Below, piece after piece: positions 11,468-19,847 of a stretch of DNA of 49,586 nt. How positions within the stretch are numbered: the stretch's first letter is position 1; the number at the start of each line of letters is the position of its first letter. Origin of the DNA: a virus. The translations under genes and the position numbers were made by a program. The notes under the pieces are model-generated. The model ran no database searches, was not told the DNA's origin, and worked only from the letters and a program-made list of their open reading frames with translations. Where the stretch lies: positions 1-49,586 of IMG/VR virus record IMGVR_UViG_3300005253_000020, one strand, 5' to 3'.

Positions 11468-12055
11468 ATGGACGACAGACGTGTCATATTAACGTACACG
11501 GGGAAGGTTTTTGATTTCTGGGAGCCGACGCCAGAGATGTTTTGTATTGAGGACATCGCACATGCTTTGGCCATGCAGAACAGATTTAATGGCCATACGG
11601 TCCAACCTTATTCAGTTGCCGAACATTGTGTACGGATGTCCTATGTAGAAGACAGGTTACCTGGTGATCCGTTGACCAATTTGTTACACGAAGTAGCCGA
11701 GGCTTACGTGGGTGATATAGCTTCCCCTCAGAAACAATATTTAACCTGGGAAGTGCCGAGTTCAGGATGTGTATCAACGGTTACATTTCGGGATCAAGAA
11801 TCTATGATCGTGGAAGTAATTTTCAAAGCTCTAGATGTCTCCCTTTTGCCTACTGATGGCACCAAGAAAGCGGACCGCATCATGCTGGCAACAGAAATTC
11901 GTGACCTGATGTTTTCAACTACATTGTTCAATGAGTACTTAGTCGGAGTTGAACCGTTGGAGGAAAAAATCTATCCATGGGAGTGGTTCCGAGCGGAACA
12001 GGAATTTTTAATTAGGTTTAAGGAATTGATAAATGGCGACACCGAAGTTAAGTAA
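11468..12055 (+). CDS. HD-family deoxynucleotidase (YfdR-like), HE variant, 195 aa
   Basis: The protein belongs to the YfdR-type HD phosphohydrolases: YSVAEH at 48-53, LLHEVAEAYVGD at 72-83, then a helical domain. The canonical HD pair at 74-75 reads His-Glu instead of His-Asp. Family members dephosphorylate deoxynucleoside 5'-phosphates, and phage versions (DatZ-like) remove dATP in phages with diaminopurine DNA. With HE at the core the enzyme may be altered or still active with another metal. ATG at 11468 with GGAGG is chosen over the longer frame from 11402. Its 3' end overlaps the phosphoesterase gene by 23 bases. Confidence 0.8.
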   Translation: MDDRRVILTYTGKVFDFWEPTPEMFCIEDIAHALAMQNRFNGHTVQPYSVAEHCVRMSYVEDRLPGDPLTNLLHEVAEAYVGDIASPQKQYLTWEVPSSGCVSTVTFRDQESMIVEVIFKALDVSLLPTDGTKKADRIMLATEIRDLMFSTTLFNEYLVGVEPLEEKIYPWEWFRAEQEFLIRFKELINGDTEVK

Positions 12056-13187
12056 ACGGAAAGAAGCCGAGATCATGGCGGATCTTGAGTGTGGCATGAG
12101 TCATGCTGTGATAGCAAAAAAACGTAAGGTCGCCACCGGCACAGTCAGTAACATAAAACGTGGGCTCATCACTAAAGATGTTGAACTCCTGCGGGCGAAT
12201 GTGCGGGCGGGTGAAGCGACACGAAATTATAAAGATGCTATCAAAGAGATTGACCGGCTTAACCGTGAACTGGGTATATTTACATTAACGACAGATTATG
12301 CCCGGCACTTCAAGCCAGTCAAGATTAGACCCAAATCACGCAAGAAGGGTCAGGCAGTAGCCATGCTCTCTATAACCGATTGGCACCTTGAAGAAGAGGT
12401 CACACCAGAGTCGGTTAATGGTCTCAATAAATTCAATCTTGAGATTGCACATGAGCGGGCAGTTAGACTCTGGCAAAGCACCTGTTCTGTCATTGAGATG
12501 TGTCGAAAGAACAGCGAGATTGATACACTGGTAGCAATGATCCTGGGTGATATGATTAATGGTTGGATTCACGAGGAATATTTGGTGACCAACCTGCTCA
12601 CGCCTCCCGAGGCATTTCTCCGGGTATTCGATGAATTGGTCATTGGACTGACCTTCTTGACCAAGGAGTCTGGATGTTCGCAGATCATAGTACCCTGTGC
12701 CGTGGGCAATCACGGCAGGATCACTAAGAAGAAGTATGTGAGCAAGGCAGTTGGGACCAGTTGGGACTGGCTACTCTATAATATGCTGGCCCGATGGTTT
12801 GAGGCTAAAGGCGAGACCAAGATACAATTCACATTGCCCCACGGGGATGAAACTTACATCGACGTATATGGCAAGGTCATTAGAGTCGCCCATGGGGATA
12901 ACATTAGATACCAAGGTGGTATCGGCGGGGTCCACATCCCATTGCGTAAGGCCATCGACCGCTGGAACACAGGTATCCAGGCTGACTACAACTACTTCGG
13001 TCATTGGCACAGTGATCTAACCGGCGAAGATTATCGTTTGGGCGGGTCCCTGGTCGGCTGGAACCCGTTTGGCATTCGGATCAAAGCTCAGTACAGGCCC
13101 CCGAGTCAGGCGTTCGAGTTACAGCACCCACAGTATGGTGCCACGGCCAGATTCCCACTGATCCTAGACAAAGACATGAGGAGATAA
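12033..13187 (+). CDS. Metallophosphoesterase with N-terminal helix-turn-helix, 384 aa
   Basis: The first 45 residues form a helix-turn-helix (MSHAVIAKKRKVATGTVSNI). The rest is a calcineurin-type metallophosphoesterase: TDWH at 115-118, GDMINGW at 172-178, GNHGR at 225-229, HGD near 287 and GHWH near 323. These residues bind two metals and hydrolyse phosphate esters. Proteins with this architecture are frequent beside phage replication genes; a nuclease or nucleotide phosphatase role is likely. ATG at 12033 follows AAGGAATTGATAA. The motif order is complete, so the enzyme should be active. Confidence 0.85.
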   Translation: MATPKLSKRKEAEIMADLECGMSHAVIAKKRKVATGTVSNIKRGLITKDVELLRANVRAGEATRNYKDAIKEIDRLNRELGIFTLTTDYARHFKPVKIRPKSRKKGQAVAMLSITDWHLEEEVTPESVNGLNKFNLEIAHERAVRLWQSTCSVIEMCRKNSEIDTLVAMILGDMINGWIHEEYLVTNLLTPPEAFLRVFDELVIGLTFLTKESGCSQIIVPCAVGNHGRITKKKYVSKAVGTSWDWLLYNMLARWFEAKGETKIQFTLPHGDETYIDVYGKVIRVAHGDNIRYQGGIGGVHIPLRKAIDRWNTGIQADYNYFGHWHSDLTGEDYRLGGSLVGWNPFGIRIKAQYRPPSQAFELQHPQYGATARFPLILDKDMRR

Positions 13188-13191
13188 ACAA

Positions 13192-13719
13192 ATGAATTTG
13201 CCAACACCAAAAGAAGCAGAGAATACCATGGCACTGAAGAAACTCAGGGTCAAGATTCTTACAGTATTTAGGACACTGGTGGATCCGGAGTTCACGGCAC
13301 CGTTGGGGAAGCCCCAATATAAATCATCGGTCTACCAGTTCGGTGACCTGCTGACGCTGCCTGATCCCGACACAGGGCGGCTCTCGTATTGGACCGGCAC
13401 CGACCGGGCGGTGAAGCCGAAGAAGGTTGACTGCGTCCTGGCTATCGTATCGTGCGTAGTCGCGGGTTACTGGCATCTGGTCAATGGCGAAGAGGCCGTT
13501 ACGCCTGTCATAGAGAAGCGGCTCGATCAGCTTGATTATATCGTGGAGCATTGGGATGAGCTTAAAGTAATTGGGAATATTCGGGAACAGTACTACCTCG
13601 CCGGCATACCAGAATTGGAGGAAACGACCCCGGATCTAACTGAGGTCGAACTAGAAGCGTTAGACGATCTAACAGGGGAGGAACTGGAAGATGAGCAGGT
13701 CAAGACAGAGCAGGTATGA
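13192..13719 (+). CDS. Unknown acidic protein, 175 aa
   Basis: ATG at 13192 follows AGGAGATAAACAA. The product is soluble with a mixed α/β core and a long acidic C-terminal tail from about residue 140 (many Glu and Asp), which could act as DNA mimic or as an interaction tail. No motif recognised. It stands between the phosphoesterase and the polymerase genes, suggesting a replication accessory role. Confidence 0.65.
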   Translation: MNLPTPKEAENTMALKKLRVKILTVFRTLVDPEFTAPLGKPQYKSSVYQFGDLLTLPDPDTGRLSYWTGTDRAVKPKKVDCVLAIVSCVVAGYWHLVNGEEAVTPVIEKRLDQLDYIVEHWDELKVIGNIREQYYLAGIPELEETTPDLTEVELEALDDLTGEELEDEQVKTEQV

Positions 13720-13792
13720 ACGGAAAAAACAGAGACGGAAACTGATTAAGGGTTTAACAGTTTCGGTGTGGGGCAGGAAGGGATCGAAATGA
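13691..13792 (+). CDS. Very basic 33-residue peptide
   Basis: A 33-codon frame starting inside the previous gene's 3' end (GGAACTGGAAG before the ATG) and ending in ATGA overlap with the next start. The product is extremely basic (KKQRRK and other Arg/Lys runs). It could be a real small peptide or a coincidence of overlapping signals. Confidence 0.35.
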   Translation: MSRSRQSRYERKKQRRKLIKGLTVSVWGRKGSK

Positions 13793-14001
13793 AAAAGCAC
13801 GGTTGGGTAATAGAGGATACTGATACCGGTAAATTCGTAGGCAAAGATTTGATGGGGAATCACCCCGTTAAAAGAGCCAAAGTCTTCGGTACCCGTAAAT
13901 TAGTACGGGAATCTGATAACGTATTATTACATATCGACGTCATCCGCAAGGTTGAGCTTGACAAAAACGGTGTGGCTGTTAAGGTGATTCCAGGAAGATG
14001 A
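13789..14001 (+). CDS. Unknown small protein, 70 aa
   Basis: ATG at 13789 follows GGAAGGGAT; the frame opens upstream at 13768 without signal. The product has a β-rich N-terminus and a basic middle, 70 residues, with no motif. Its TGA overlaps the polymerase start by four bases, so translation of the polymerase is coupled to it. Confidence 0.6.
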   Translation: MKKHGWVIEDTDTGKFVGKDLMGNHPVKRAKVFGTRKLVRESDNVLLHIDVIRKVELDKNGVAVKVIPGR

Positions 14002-16070
14002 CCCCAAAAGAAATTTTACAATCTATTGGCTGGCCAGGTGACATACTCGTACTTGACTTCGAGTCATACTATGACAAGGACTACTCCCTAAGCAAGCTGT
14101 CCATAGTCGAGTACGTTTCATCCCTCCTCTTTGAACTCACGGGCCTGGGGATACAGGTCGATAAGGTTGACAGGGTCTTTATACGCGGCCCCCAGGTCCC
14201 GTGGGCGATTAAACGGCTTCAGAAGAAATTCGGTGAGGCTCTTCAGAACGTGACAGTCGTGGCGAAGAATACGAAGTTCGACATACTAATCCTGGCCGAG
14301 AAGTTCAGGATCTACCCCCCGCATGTGGTCGATGTCGAGGACTTGTCGCGGTACTACGATTCACGGATGAAGCAAAGTCTGAAGAGCCTCGCCAAGCATT
14401 TTAAGCTGCCACCGAAGGGCGATACCAGCCAGTTCAAGGGCCAGCACTGTGCCGACATCGACTGGGACGCAATGAAAAAGTATTGCCTTCAGGACGTAGA
14501 GGACGAAGCATTGCTGCTTGACATCCTGCTGCCGATGATCGATAATCCAGAGGTTGAGTTGCCACTGATGCAGCATACCCTGAACCTGTACCTGAAGCCA
14601 ACGTTCAGATTGGACTTCAATTTGGCTGGGGATATAGTCAACGGTATGCAGCATGAGCTTATGGGGGATCTGAAGCGAGTACGTTGGATCGTTGATGAGT
14701 ACGGTACGAAGAAGAAATCAACAATTGAAGACCTCCTCCGGGCCAGAAAGCTCTTCCCTCAGATCCTAGCCGATATCTTGCCGAAGGGTGAGAAGGTACC
14801 GATGAAGTTGAGTCCCAAGCCGTATAAGAAAACAGGCAAGCATGAACTGATCCCGGCTCTGGCTAAAGAAGACGAACAATTCCAGTTGTTACTCGTTCAC
14901 TCCGATGAACGGGTACGTGATCTCTGTACAGCCAAGGCTGCGATATCAAGCTGGTCGTCACACATCCTGAAGGTTCAGAGCATGATAGTTCAGACACGTT
15001 GTTCAGGTAACAGGGTTCGTATCCCCGTCAAATATTATGGTGCCCATACCGGGCGATGGTCGGGCACCCAGAAGTGGAACCCATTAAATCTCGGGGCCAA
15101 AGGTAACCGCAAGACGGGTGAGAAGCACCACCCACTGATCTGCAAGGTGCGTAACATCCTGCTGGCTCCCCCAGGGTACATGCTGGTTATCCCCGACTCA
15201 CGCCAGATCGAGGCACGGGAACTGCCGTGGATCTCGGGGCAGGATGATCTTGTAGAGGACTTCAGGACAGGTGGTGATCCGTACTCCATACTTGCTACGA
15301 AAGTCTTTGGTGAACCCGTTTGGAATCCAACTGAAAAAGAACTGTTGACCCCAGAAGGAAAAGTTATGGATCTGCGGCGTGGCTTTGGGAAAGATGCCAT
15401 ACTCGGGTGCGGATTTGGAATGGGGACAAATACATTCTTCCAAAACTGTCGTAAGAATAAGGCACTCCGCCCTATGTTTGATTCAGGAGAGTACGACTGG
15501 GACTTCATCGATAAACTTATCAAGACTTATCGTAAGACATACTCTCAGATCCCTAAGTTCTGGAAGGTGGTAGAGAAGAGCTTCCGCTGGGTGACAAAAT
15601 ACCCGAGAGAAGTGGTGACCTATTGTATTCCGGATGATAGTATCTGTCTTCACAAGGGCATGGAAAAGCAAAAACCGATCATCAAGAACGCGATCCTCAC
15701 CTTCTGGAAAGAAGGATCGACAACGATCATCCAACTGCCTTCAGGCCGGCGTCTGTTCTATCGTCATGCAACAGTAAACAAAGATAATCAGATCAAATAC
15801 GTACATGGCCGCCTATGGGGTGGGTCGATAACAGAGAACATCATCCAAGCGATATGCAGAGACCTTCTAGGTGGGTGGTTACTGGAGTGTGAACGAAATA
15901 ATATTCCTATTATACATCATACATACGATGAACTTGTCGGGTGTGTGCCTGAAGAACAGGCTGATGAGAAACTGGAACAGATGATCGATATCATGCGGGT
16001 TGGCCCTGACTGGAGTAATGGGCTTCCCCTAGACGCAGAAGGGTGTATAACGCCATGTTTCAAAAAGTAG
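13998..16070 (+). CDS. Family A DNA polymerase with 3'-5' exonuclease, 690 aa
   Basis: Exonuclease motifs: D20 and E22 (LDFES), N91-F94-D95 (NTKFD) and Y162-D166 (YCLQD). Polymerase motif A is PDSRQIEAREL near residue 400, motif B is in the GKDAILGCGFGMG region near 464-476, and motif C is TYDELVG with Asp644 and Glu645. The His of the usual HDE in motif C is a Tyr (643). Length fits a T7-type proofreading polymerase. It synthesises phage DNA with the primase-helicase and SSB encoded downstream. No 5'-3' exonuclease domain is present. Confidence 0.93.
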   Translation: MTPKEILQSIGWPGDILVLDFESYYDKDYSLSKLSIVEYVSSLLFELTGLGIQVDKVDRVFIRGPQVPWAIKRLQKKFGEALQNVTVVAKNTKFDILILAEKFRIYPPHVVDVEDLSRYYDSRMKQSLKSLAKHFKLPPKGDTSQFKGQHCADIDWDAMKKYCLQDVEDEALLLDILLPMIDNPEVELPLMQHTLNLYLKPTFRLDFNLAGDIVNGMQHELMGDLKRVRWIVDEYGTKKKSTIEDLLRARKLFPQILADILPKGEKVPMKLSPKPYKKTGKHELIPALAKEDEQFQLLLVHSDERVRDLCTAKAAISSWSSHILKVQSMIVQTRCSGNRVRIPVKYYGAHTGRWSGTQKWNPLNLGAKGNRKTGEKHHPLICKVRNILLAPPGYMLVIPDSRQIEARELPWISGQDDLVEDFRTGGDPYSILATKVFGEPVWNPTEKELLTPEGKVMDLRRGFGKDAILGCGFGMGTNTFFQNCRKNKALRPMFDSGEYDWDFIDKLIKTYRKTYSQIPKFWKVVEKSFRWVTKYPREVVTYCIPDDSICLHKGMEKQKPIIKNAILTFWKEGSTTIIQLPSGRRLFYRHATVNKDNQIKYVHGRLWGGSITENIIQAICRDLLGGWLLECERNNIPIIHHTYDELVGCVPEEQADEKLEQMIDIMRVGPDWSNGLPLDAEGCITPCFKK

Positions 16071-16107
16071 GAGTTTCAAGAAAGCTATACCGAGAGGATC
16101 AAATAGC

Positions 16108-16578
16108 ATGAACCGTAGGCAATTTTTCAGACGAGTATCAGCCACCTGTGCTGCGGCTGTCGTAGCCCCTGTTGTGATGGCGGAGATTAAGAAGGTGAAA
16201 CCATCAATGCCAGGACATCTAGTTCAGTTTGGTCGTGGAAACAGGAGTAAAATGATATATATCCATGACGAATTTTCAAGACTGGACCCAAAGAAATTCA
16301 AGGGGTGGAAAAACTATGCCGCGGTCTATGACCCATCGCTAGCAACAGCTCCCGCGTTGATGAAGGTTAAAACAGTACCAGACAGGTCAGTGATGTGGGG
16401 CAGGGCTAATTGGGATTGGGAACCAGGTCATTATGTTGTTTTTAATTGTGAACTTCCCCATCGAAATATTACTGGGTTTTATCATACTATCAGTGCAGTT
16501 TGTGTCAAGGCCGTAGAACCCATCAAGAAGGGCCAAGCCCTCATCTGGAACCCTGATGGTACCGTGAGGGGAGCATGA
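16108..16578 (+). CDS. Tat-signal exported protein, 156 aa
   Basis: Residues 1-25 are a twin-arginine signal: NRRQFFRR at 2-9 matches the Tat consensus (S/T)RRxFLK, followed by a hydrophobic stretch (ATCAAAVVAPVV) and an AxA-like cleavage site (VMA). The mature part of about 130 residues is β-rich with many Trp and Tyr and no catalytic motif. ATG at 16108 follows GAGAGG nine bases upstream. An exported folded protein in the replication operon of a phage is unusual; superinfection exclusion, periplasmic binding or lysis control are possibilities. Confidence 0.7.
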   Translation: MNRRQFFRRVSATCAAAVVAPVVMAEIKKVKPSMPGHLVQFGRGNRSKMIYIHDEFSRLDPKKFKGWKNYAAVYDPSLATAPALMKVKTVPDRSVMWGRANWDWEPGHYVVFNCELPHRNITGFYHTISAVCVKAVEPIKKGQALIWNPDGTVRGA

Positions 16579-17027
16579 AACGACGAACTAAAGCCCAGAA
16601 AATAGGAGACTGTTTCGATGCGTTTAAGTGTATCCGAGAGGGAAAGAAAGTGAAACGATCAGGTGCCAAAGATGGCAGCATCGCTACTCACCCCATCGTG
16701 CCGGTGCCTGAACTATCTGAGCGTGACGTTAAGACCGAATGTCTGAAGTGGTTGAAACAACGTGGCATATTCTGTAATAGTCATGGCTGCGGATTTCATC
16801 AGAATGAGGTTGGCGAATATCACATGTATGGCATCAAGAATTCAGGTGACATCCACGGCTATTTACGTAACGGAGTGGGGTTCGAGATCGAATGCAAGAA
16901 GGGTAAGGGTGGGCGACACTCGGCTGGTCAGCAGAAGCGGATGAAACGGGTACGAAAAACTAACGGGGTCTACTTCGTGATTCACGGAGTTCCTGAGCTT
17001 GAATTTTACATGGGAGATCTGATATGA
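16575..17027 (+). CDS. VRR-NUC nuclease, 150 aa
   Basis: It carries the PD-(D/E)XK core of the VRR-NUC family: a helix (KTECLKWLKQRGI), then GDIHGY at 91-96 with catalytic Asp92, FEIECKKG at 103-110 with Glu106 and Lys108, and a closing helix with Gln and Arg. Stand-alone VRR-NUC proteins in phages act as structure-specific nucleases on branched DNA. It overlaps the Tat protein gene and the next zinc protein by ATGA, so it belongs to the recombination operon with Cas4-like and Sak4-like genes. Confidence 0.88.
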   Translation: MKRRTKAQKIGDCFDAFKCIREGKKVKRSGAKDGSIATHPIVPVPELSERDVKTECLKWLKQRGIFCNSHGCGFHQNEVGEYHMYGIKNSGDIHGYLRNGVGFEIECKKGKGGRHSAGQQKRMKRVRKTNGVYFVIHGVPELEFYMGDLI

Positions 17028-17326
17028 TGTTTTGGAAGAGAAAGATACAAAAAGAAATAGATGATAATTTTCTTGCGATCCATGCACTCGAAAGAAAAAT
17101 CAAGCAGTTTGAGTGTGATCATACGTTCAGGTTCAGGAATTGGGATGAACGCGAAGTTGTACTTATATCATATCCTGGTCGTTTCGGTAGAGTATTTTAT
17201 AAATGCCCCGAGTGTGGAAAGATAAAGAGAAAATATTGGAAATACCTTACCAAGAAAGAGCAACAAGCACTCAGGATTTTGGACCTTGTGCCAGAAGATT
17301 GGGCAATTAAGGGGGACAATAAATGA
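17024..17326 (+). CDS. Zinc-ribbon, coiled-coil protein, 100 aa
   Basis: The first 35 residues form a heptad-like helix (IDDNFLAIHALERKIKQFE), then a CDH (31-33) and CPEC near 61-64 that pair as a zinc ribbon, then a basic helix. It starts at ATGATG after GGGAGATC and couples to the Cas4-like gene downstream by ATGA. It could be an accessory subunit of the nuclease or a single-strand-binding helper. Confidence 0.6.
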   Translation: MMFWKRKIQKEIDDNFLAIHALERKIKQFECDHTFRFRNWDEREVVLISYPGRFGRVFYKCPECGKIKRKYWKYLTKKEQQALRILDLVPEDWAIKGDNK

Positions 17327-18546
17327 AAAAGAGAAAATTGTATCTTTCCGCTTCTTCTATTGCTGCATTTAAGAGCTGTCCCATGAGGTTCAATGGAGCG
17401 TATGTCCTGGGCATCAGGCAGGAGGAAGACACCGAAGCTCTGCGGATGGGGTCTAACTGGCATCGTATCCTGGAGGTAACTTCGATGAAGCCCGGTGATG
17501 TATGCCCAGTCTGTGCCAAGACCCAGACGAACTCGGAGTGTACGATCTGTCGGGGTACCGACACTGTGTCCGAGAAGATCATGGACGCTGTGGCCAGGGA
17601 ACTTAACGCGATCTACGACAAGGACTACGCTGATCCCGAGAAGATGGAGATCGAACAGATAAAATTGCTCTACTCTCTGGTCGGCTATCGGTGGTACTAT
17701 CAGAACCAGTTAGAGGTAGTTATCACCAGAGAACAGAAGTTTGATCTATCACTCATCAATCCAGAGTCAGGCCGGGGTCTACCTAACGTTATACTGGTCG
17801 GTAAGATCGATAAGCTAGTTAATCTTAATGGCAGGATCGCAGTCAAGGAACACAAGTCAACAGGTAGTTCGGTCGATCCTGATTCCTCATATTGGGGCCA
17901 TCTGAACCTAGATACTCAGACGACCCTATACCTGTACGCTGCACGCCGGCTCCAGGCTGACGGCTTGTTGGCTGGCTGGGGTATCAACGCTGAAGATCCG
18001 CCGATCAACACGATTATATACGATGTATGGCATAAGCCGACGATCAAGCCGAAGAAGTTGACCCAGGCTGAAAGTAAGGGATTTCTACAAGATGGGATAT
18101 ACTGCAATTCAAGGTTTGATGTAATAATTGATTATGCAGACGGGGAAAATCCGCTGATGATGGGGATAACTGTCAATGGCCACCGGGCTGAGATTAAACC
18201 AGGAGTCAAGGCAGGGACGTTCCAGATACACGAGACCCCAGAGATGTATGGTGCCCGGCTGCTCCAGGACATCACCGAACGACCTGAGTTCTACTTCAGG
18301 TGCGTAGAGATGACCCGGACCCAGCAGGAGATGGAAGCGTTCGAGCACGAACTTCTGAGTATCTACCGAAACATGCAATCGATGATCCGCACTGGATACT
18401 TTTATCGGAATGAGCATCAGTGTGAGGCCACGTTCAAGTGTGATTACATCGGACAGTGCTATAACGGTATTGAGTTATCAGTGGATAACGTGCCAGAAGG
18501 TATGAAATGTATTTTTGATAAGGAGAAAACAAATGACAGTCATTAA
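17323..18546 (+). CDS. Cas4/RecB-like PD-(D/E)XK nuclease, 407 aa
   Basis: The protein fits the PDDEXK_1/Cas4 family: C19 in SSIAAFKSCPMRF, a small CxxC pair insertion around residues 60-80, GKIDKL with D163, KEHKS with E176 and K178, and a C-terminal cysteine group (C367, C373, C379) which with C19 can hold a 4Fe-4S cluster. Catalysis would degrade single-strand ends for recombination. It resembles phage exonucleases acting with Sak4-type ATPases, the next-but-one gene. The length is near 400 as usual. ATG follows GGGGGACAATAA. Confidence 0.85.
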   Translation: MKKRKLYLSASSIAAFKSCPMRFNGAYVLGIRQEEDTEALRMGSNWHRILEVTSMKPGDVCPVCAKTQTNSECTICRGTDTVSEKIMDAVARELNAIYDKDYADPEKMEIEQIKLLYSLVGYRWYYQNQLEVVITREQKFDLSLINPESGRGLPNVILVGKIDKLVNLNGRIAVKEHKSTGSSVDPDSSYWGHLNLDTQTTLYLYAARRLQADGLLAGWGINAEDPPINTIIYDVWHKPTIKPKKLTQAESKGFLQDGIYCNSRFDVIIDYADGENPLMMGITVNGHRAEIKPGVKAGTFQIHETPEMYGARLLQDITERPEFYFRCVEMTRTQQEMEAFEHELLSIYRNMQSMIRTGYFYRNEHQCEATFKCDYIGQCYNGIELSVDNVPEGMKCIFDKEKTNDSH

Positions 18547-18790
18547 CGTGTATTTGCAAGATGGGAGGACGTTCCACTATGAGGTGGGTAATCCGACAAA
18601 AGCAAGAGAGCACGCACACCGTATCGTCAATTATGGGTGGAGAAATAATGAAGAGGGCATCGAATGTTATTATCCCGTGCATCAGGTGTTGAAGGTTACC
18701 TTTGACATGCCTAATAAGGACACTTTGGCAGGAAAATATCATGCCAAACCCAGGACACTATGCAATTTTGACAAGGAAAAACTCCAATGA
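18533..18790 (+). CDS. Unknown protein, 85 aa
   Basis: ATG at 18533 follows AAGGAGAAAACAA and overlaps the end of the nuclease gene. The product begins with a β strand (MTVINVYLQ) and has a compact α/β look of 85 residues; its end overlaps the Sak4 start by ATGA. No motif. Its position between two recombination genes hints at an accessory role. Confidence 0.6.
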   Translation: MTVINVYLQDGRTFHYEVGNPTKAREHAHRIVNYGWRNNEEGIECYYPVHQVLKVTFDMPNKDTLAGKYHAKPRTLCNFDKEKLQ

Positions 18791-19686
18791 AATCACCAGT
18801 AAGGAAACCACCGGCACCACCGGCGAGAAAACCCCCGGTGTCAGCGACCACCAAGGCAGCGGCGGCACCCAGTAAGCAGTTCCAGGTGGAGACCTGGGAC
18901 ACAGAAAAGGAAGGCCAACGGATCATACTCTACGCTGATTCGGGTATGGGGAAGACGACGATCTGTGCTCTACTGCCCAATCCTAAGTTCGTTAACTTTA
19001 ACGGGGGTAGTGACAAGATCCTGCATCCGGTAACCGGCAAGCGGTTGCAATATATCCCCGGCGTCGAGACCTTCGGTGACGTGCGAGTAGTATGCCATCA
19101 GCCCGGTCTTTTTAAGCCCGGTGACAGTTTTGTACTTGATACAACCACTAAATTTGAGGACACGGGCTTAGATTGGACCCTGGAGAATATACCGCACGAA
19201 AAAGGCAAGAGCATCTCTATCAGACGTATCGAAGACTACGGTTGGGGTAAAGGATACCGTCACCTGTATGACACTATGCGGCTCCCACTTGCAGATTTTG
19301 ATGTTTTGATACAAAGGGGCGTCAATGTGGTCCTTTCGTGTCAGATACAACAGATCGAGATCAATAACGCCAGTGGTCAGAACTACCTCTGTGATGTACC
19401 CAAACTCCAACAGGCCCACGGTAAGAATGATAATGTGCCTGCTGTGTGGGCTCTATATAACGAGTGGGCTGACCACACCTTCAAAATTGATTATAATGGC
19501 GTGCAGGTAGGGGAGGGTAAAGCGGCTAGTACCGGCGAGCGTATCATACGAGTACACGGTAAGCCGGATTTCAAGGCGAAAAGTCGCTCGATCCCGAGCA
19601 AGTATCCGGTCGTGTCGTTTGAGCACGAGGCCGATGACTCGATCTGGCGTATGTTGTTCGATGAGGCTTGGAAGGAGATAGAGTGA
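18787..19686 (+). CDS. Sak4-like recombination ATPase (RecA fold), 299 aa
   Basis: After a Pro/Ala-rich basic N-terminus (residues 1-35), the ATPase core begins: Walker A ADSGMGKTT at 50-58, a strand with Asp (VLDTTTKFED), a second strand (VNVVLSCQ) with a sensor Gln. This is the phage Sak4 or AAA_24 family, single-strand annealing or recombinase-like proteins of about 220-300 residues. It works with the SSB-like protein encoded next and the upstream Cas4-like nuclease. Walker A is perfect. Overlaps both neighbours by ATGA or TGATG. Confidence 0.88.
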   Translation: MKSPVRKPPAPPARKPPVSATTKAAAAPSKQFQVETWDTEKEGQRIILYADSGMGKTTICALLPNPKFVNFNGGSDKILHPVTGKRLQYIPGVETFGDVRVVCHQPGLFKPGDSFVLDTTTKFEDTGLDWTLENIPHEKGKSISIRRIEDYGWGKGYRHLYDTMRLPLADFDVLIQRGVNVVLSCQIQQIEINNASGQNYLCDVPKLQQAHGKNDNVPAVWALYNEWADHTFKIDYNGVQVGEGKAASTGERIIRVHGKPDFKAKSRSIPSKYPVVSFEHEADDSIWRMLFDEAWKEIE

Positions 19687-19847
19687 TGAATCTAAAAGTT
19701 ATAAATAAAACACTAAAGGAGGCAAACAGAAAGCTTAGAGCAGAGCGTGACGAATACAAAGATGCATTTGCAGATCTTAATTTTTATGTGTGTTCGTTAA
19801 AAACTGAAATCAAAAAATTACAGGAGAAAAATCATGGCAAGAGTTGA
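19686..19847 (+). CDS. Coiled-coil mini-protein, 53 aa
   Basis: A small frame between Sak4 and SSB genes, starting by TGATG overlap and running into the SSB start. The product is helical and basic, with heptads of Leu and charged residues over most of its length. Translation is coupled; a weak own signal precedes it. It might link Sak4 with SSB or be a real small regulator; below usual size limits but well positioned. Confidence 0.55.
   Translation: MNLKVINKTLKEANRKLRAERDEYKDAFADLNFYVCSLKTEIKKLQEKNHGKS

Noticed and set aside
10936-16070. Diaminopurine (Z) genome biosynthesis set
   Set aside because: DatZ-like, MazG-like and PolA genes are present, but no PurZ (adenylosuccinate synthetase-like) gene exists anywhere in the closed genome, and the HD site is changed.
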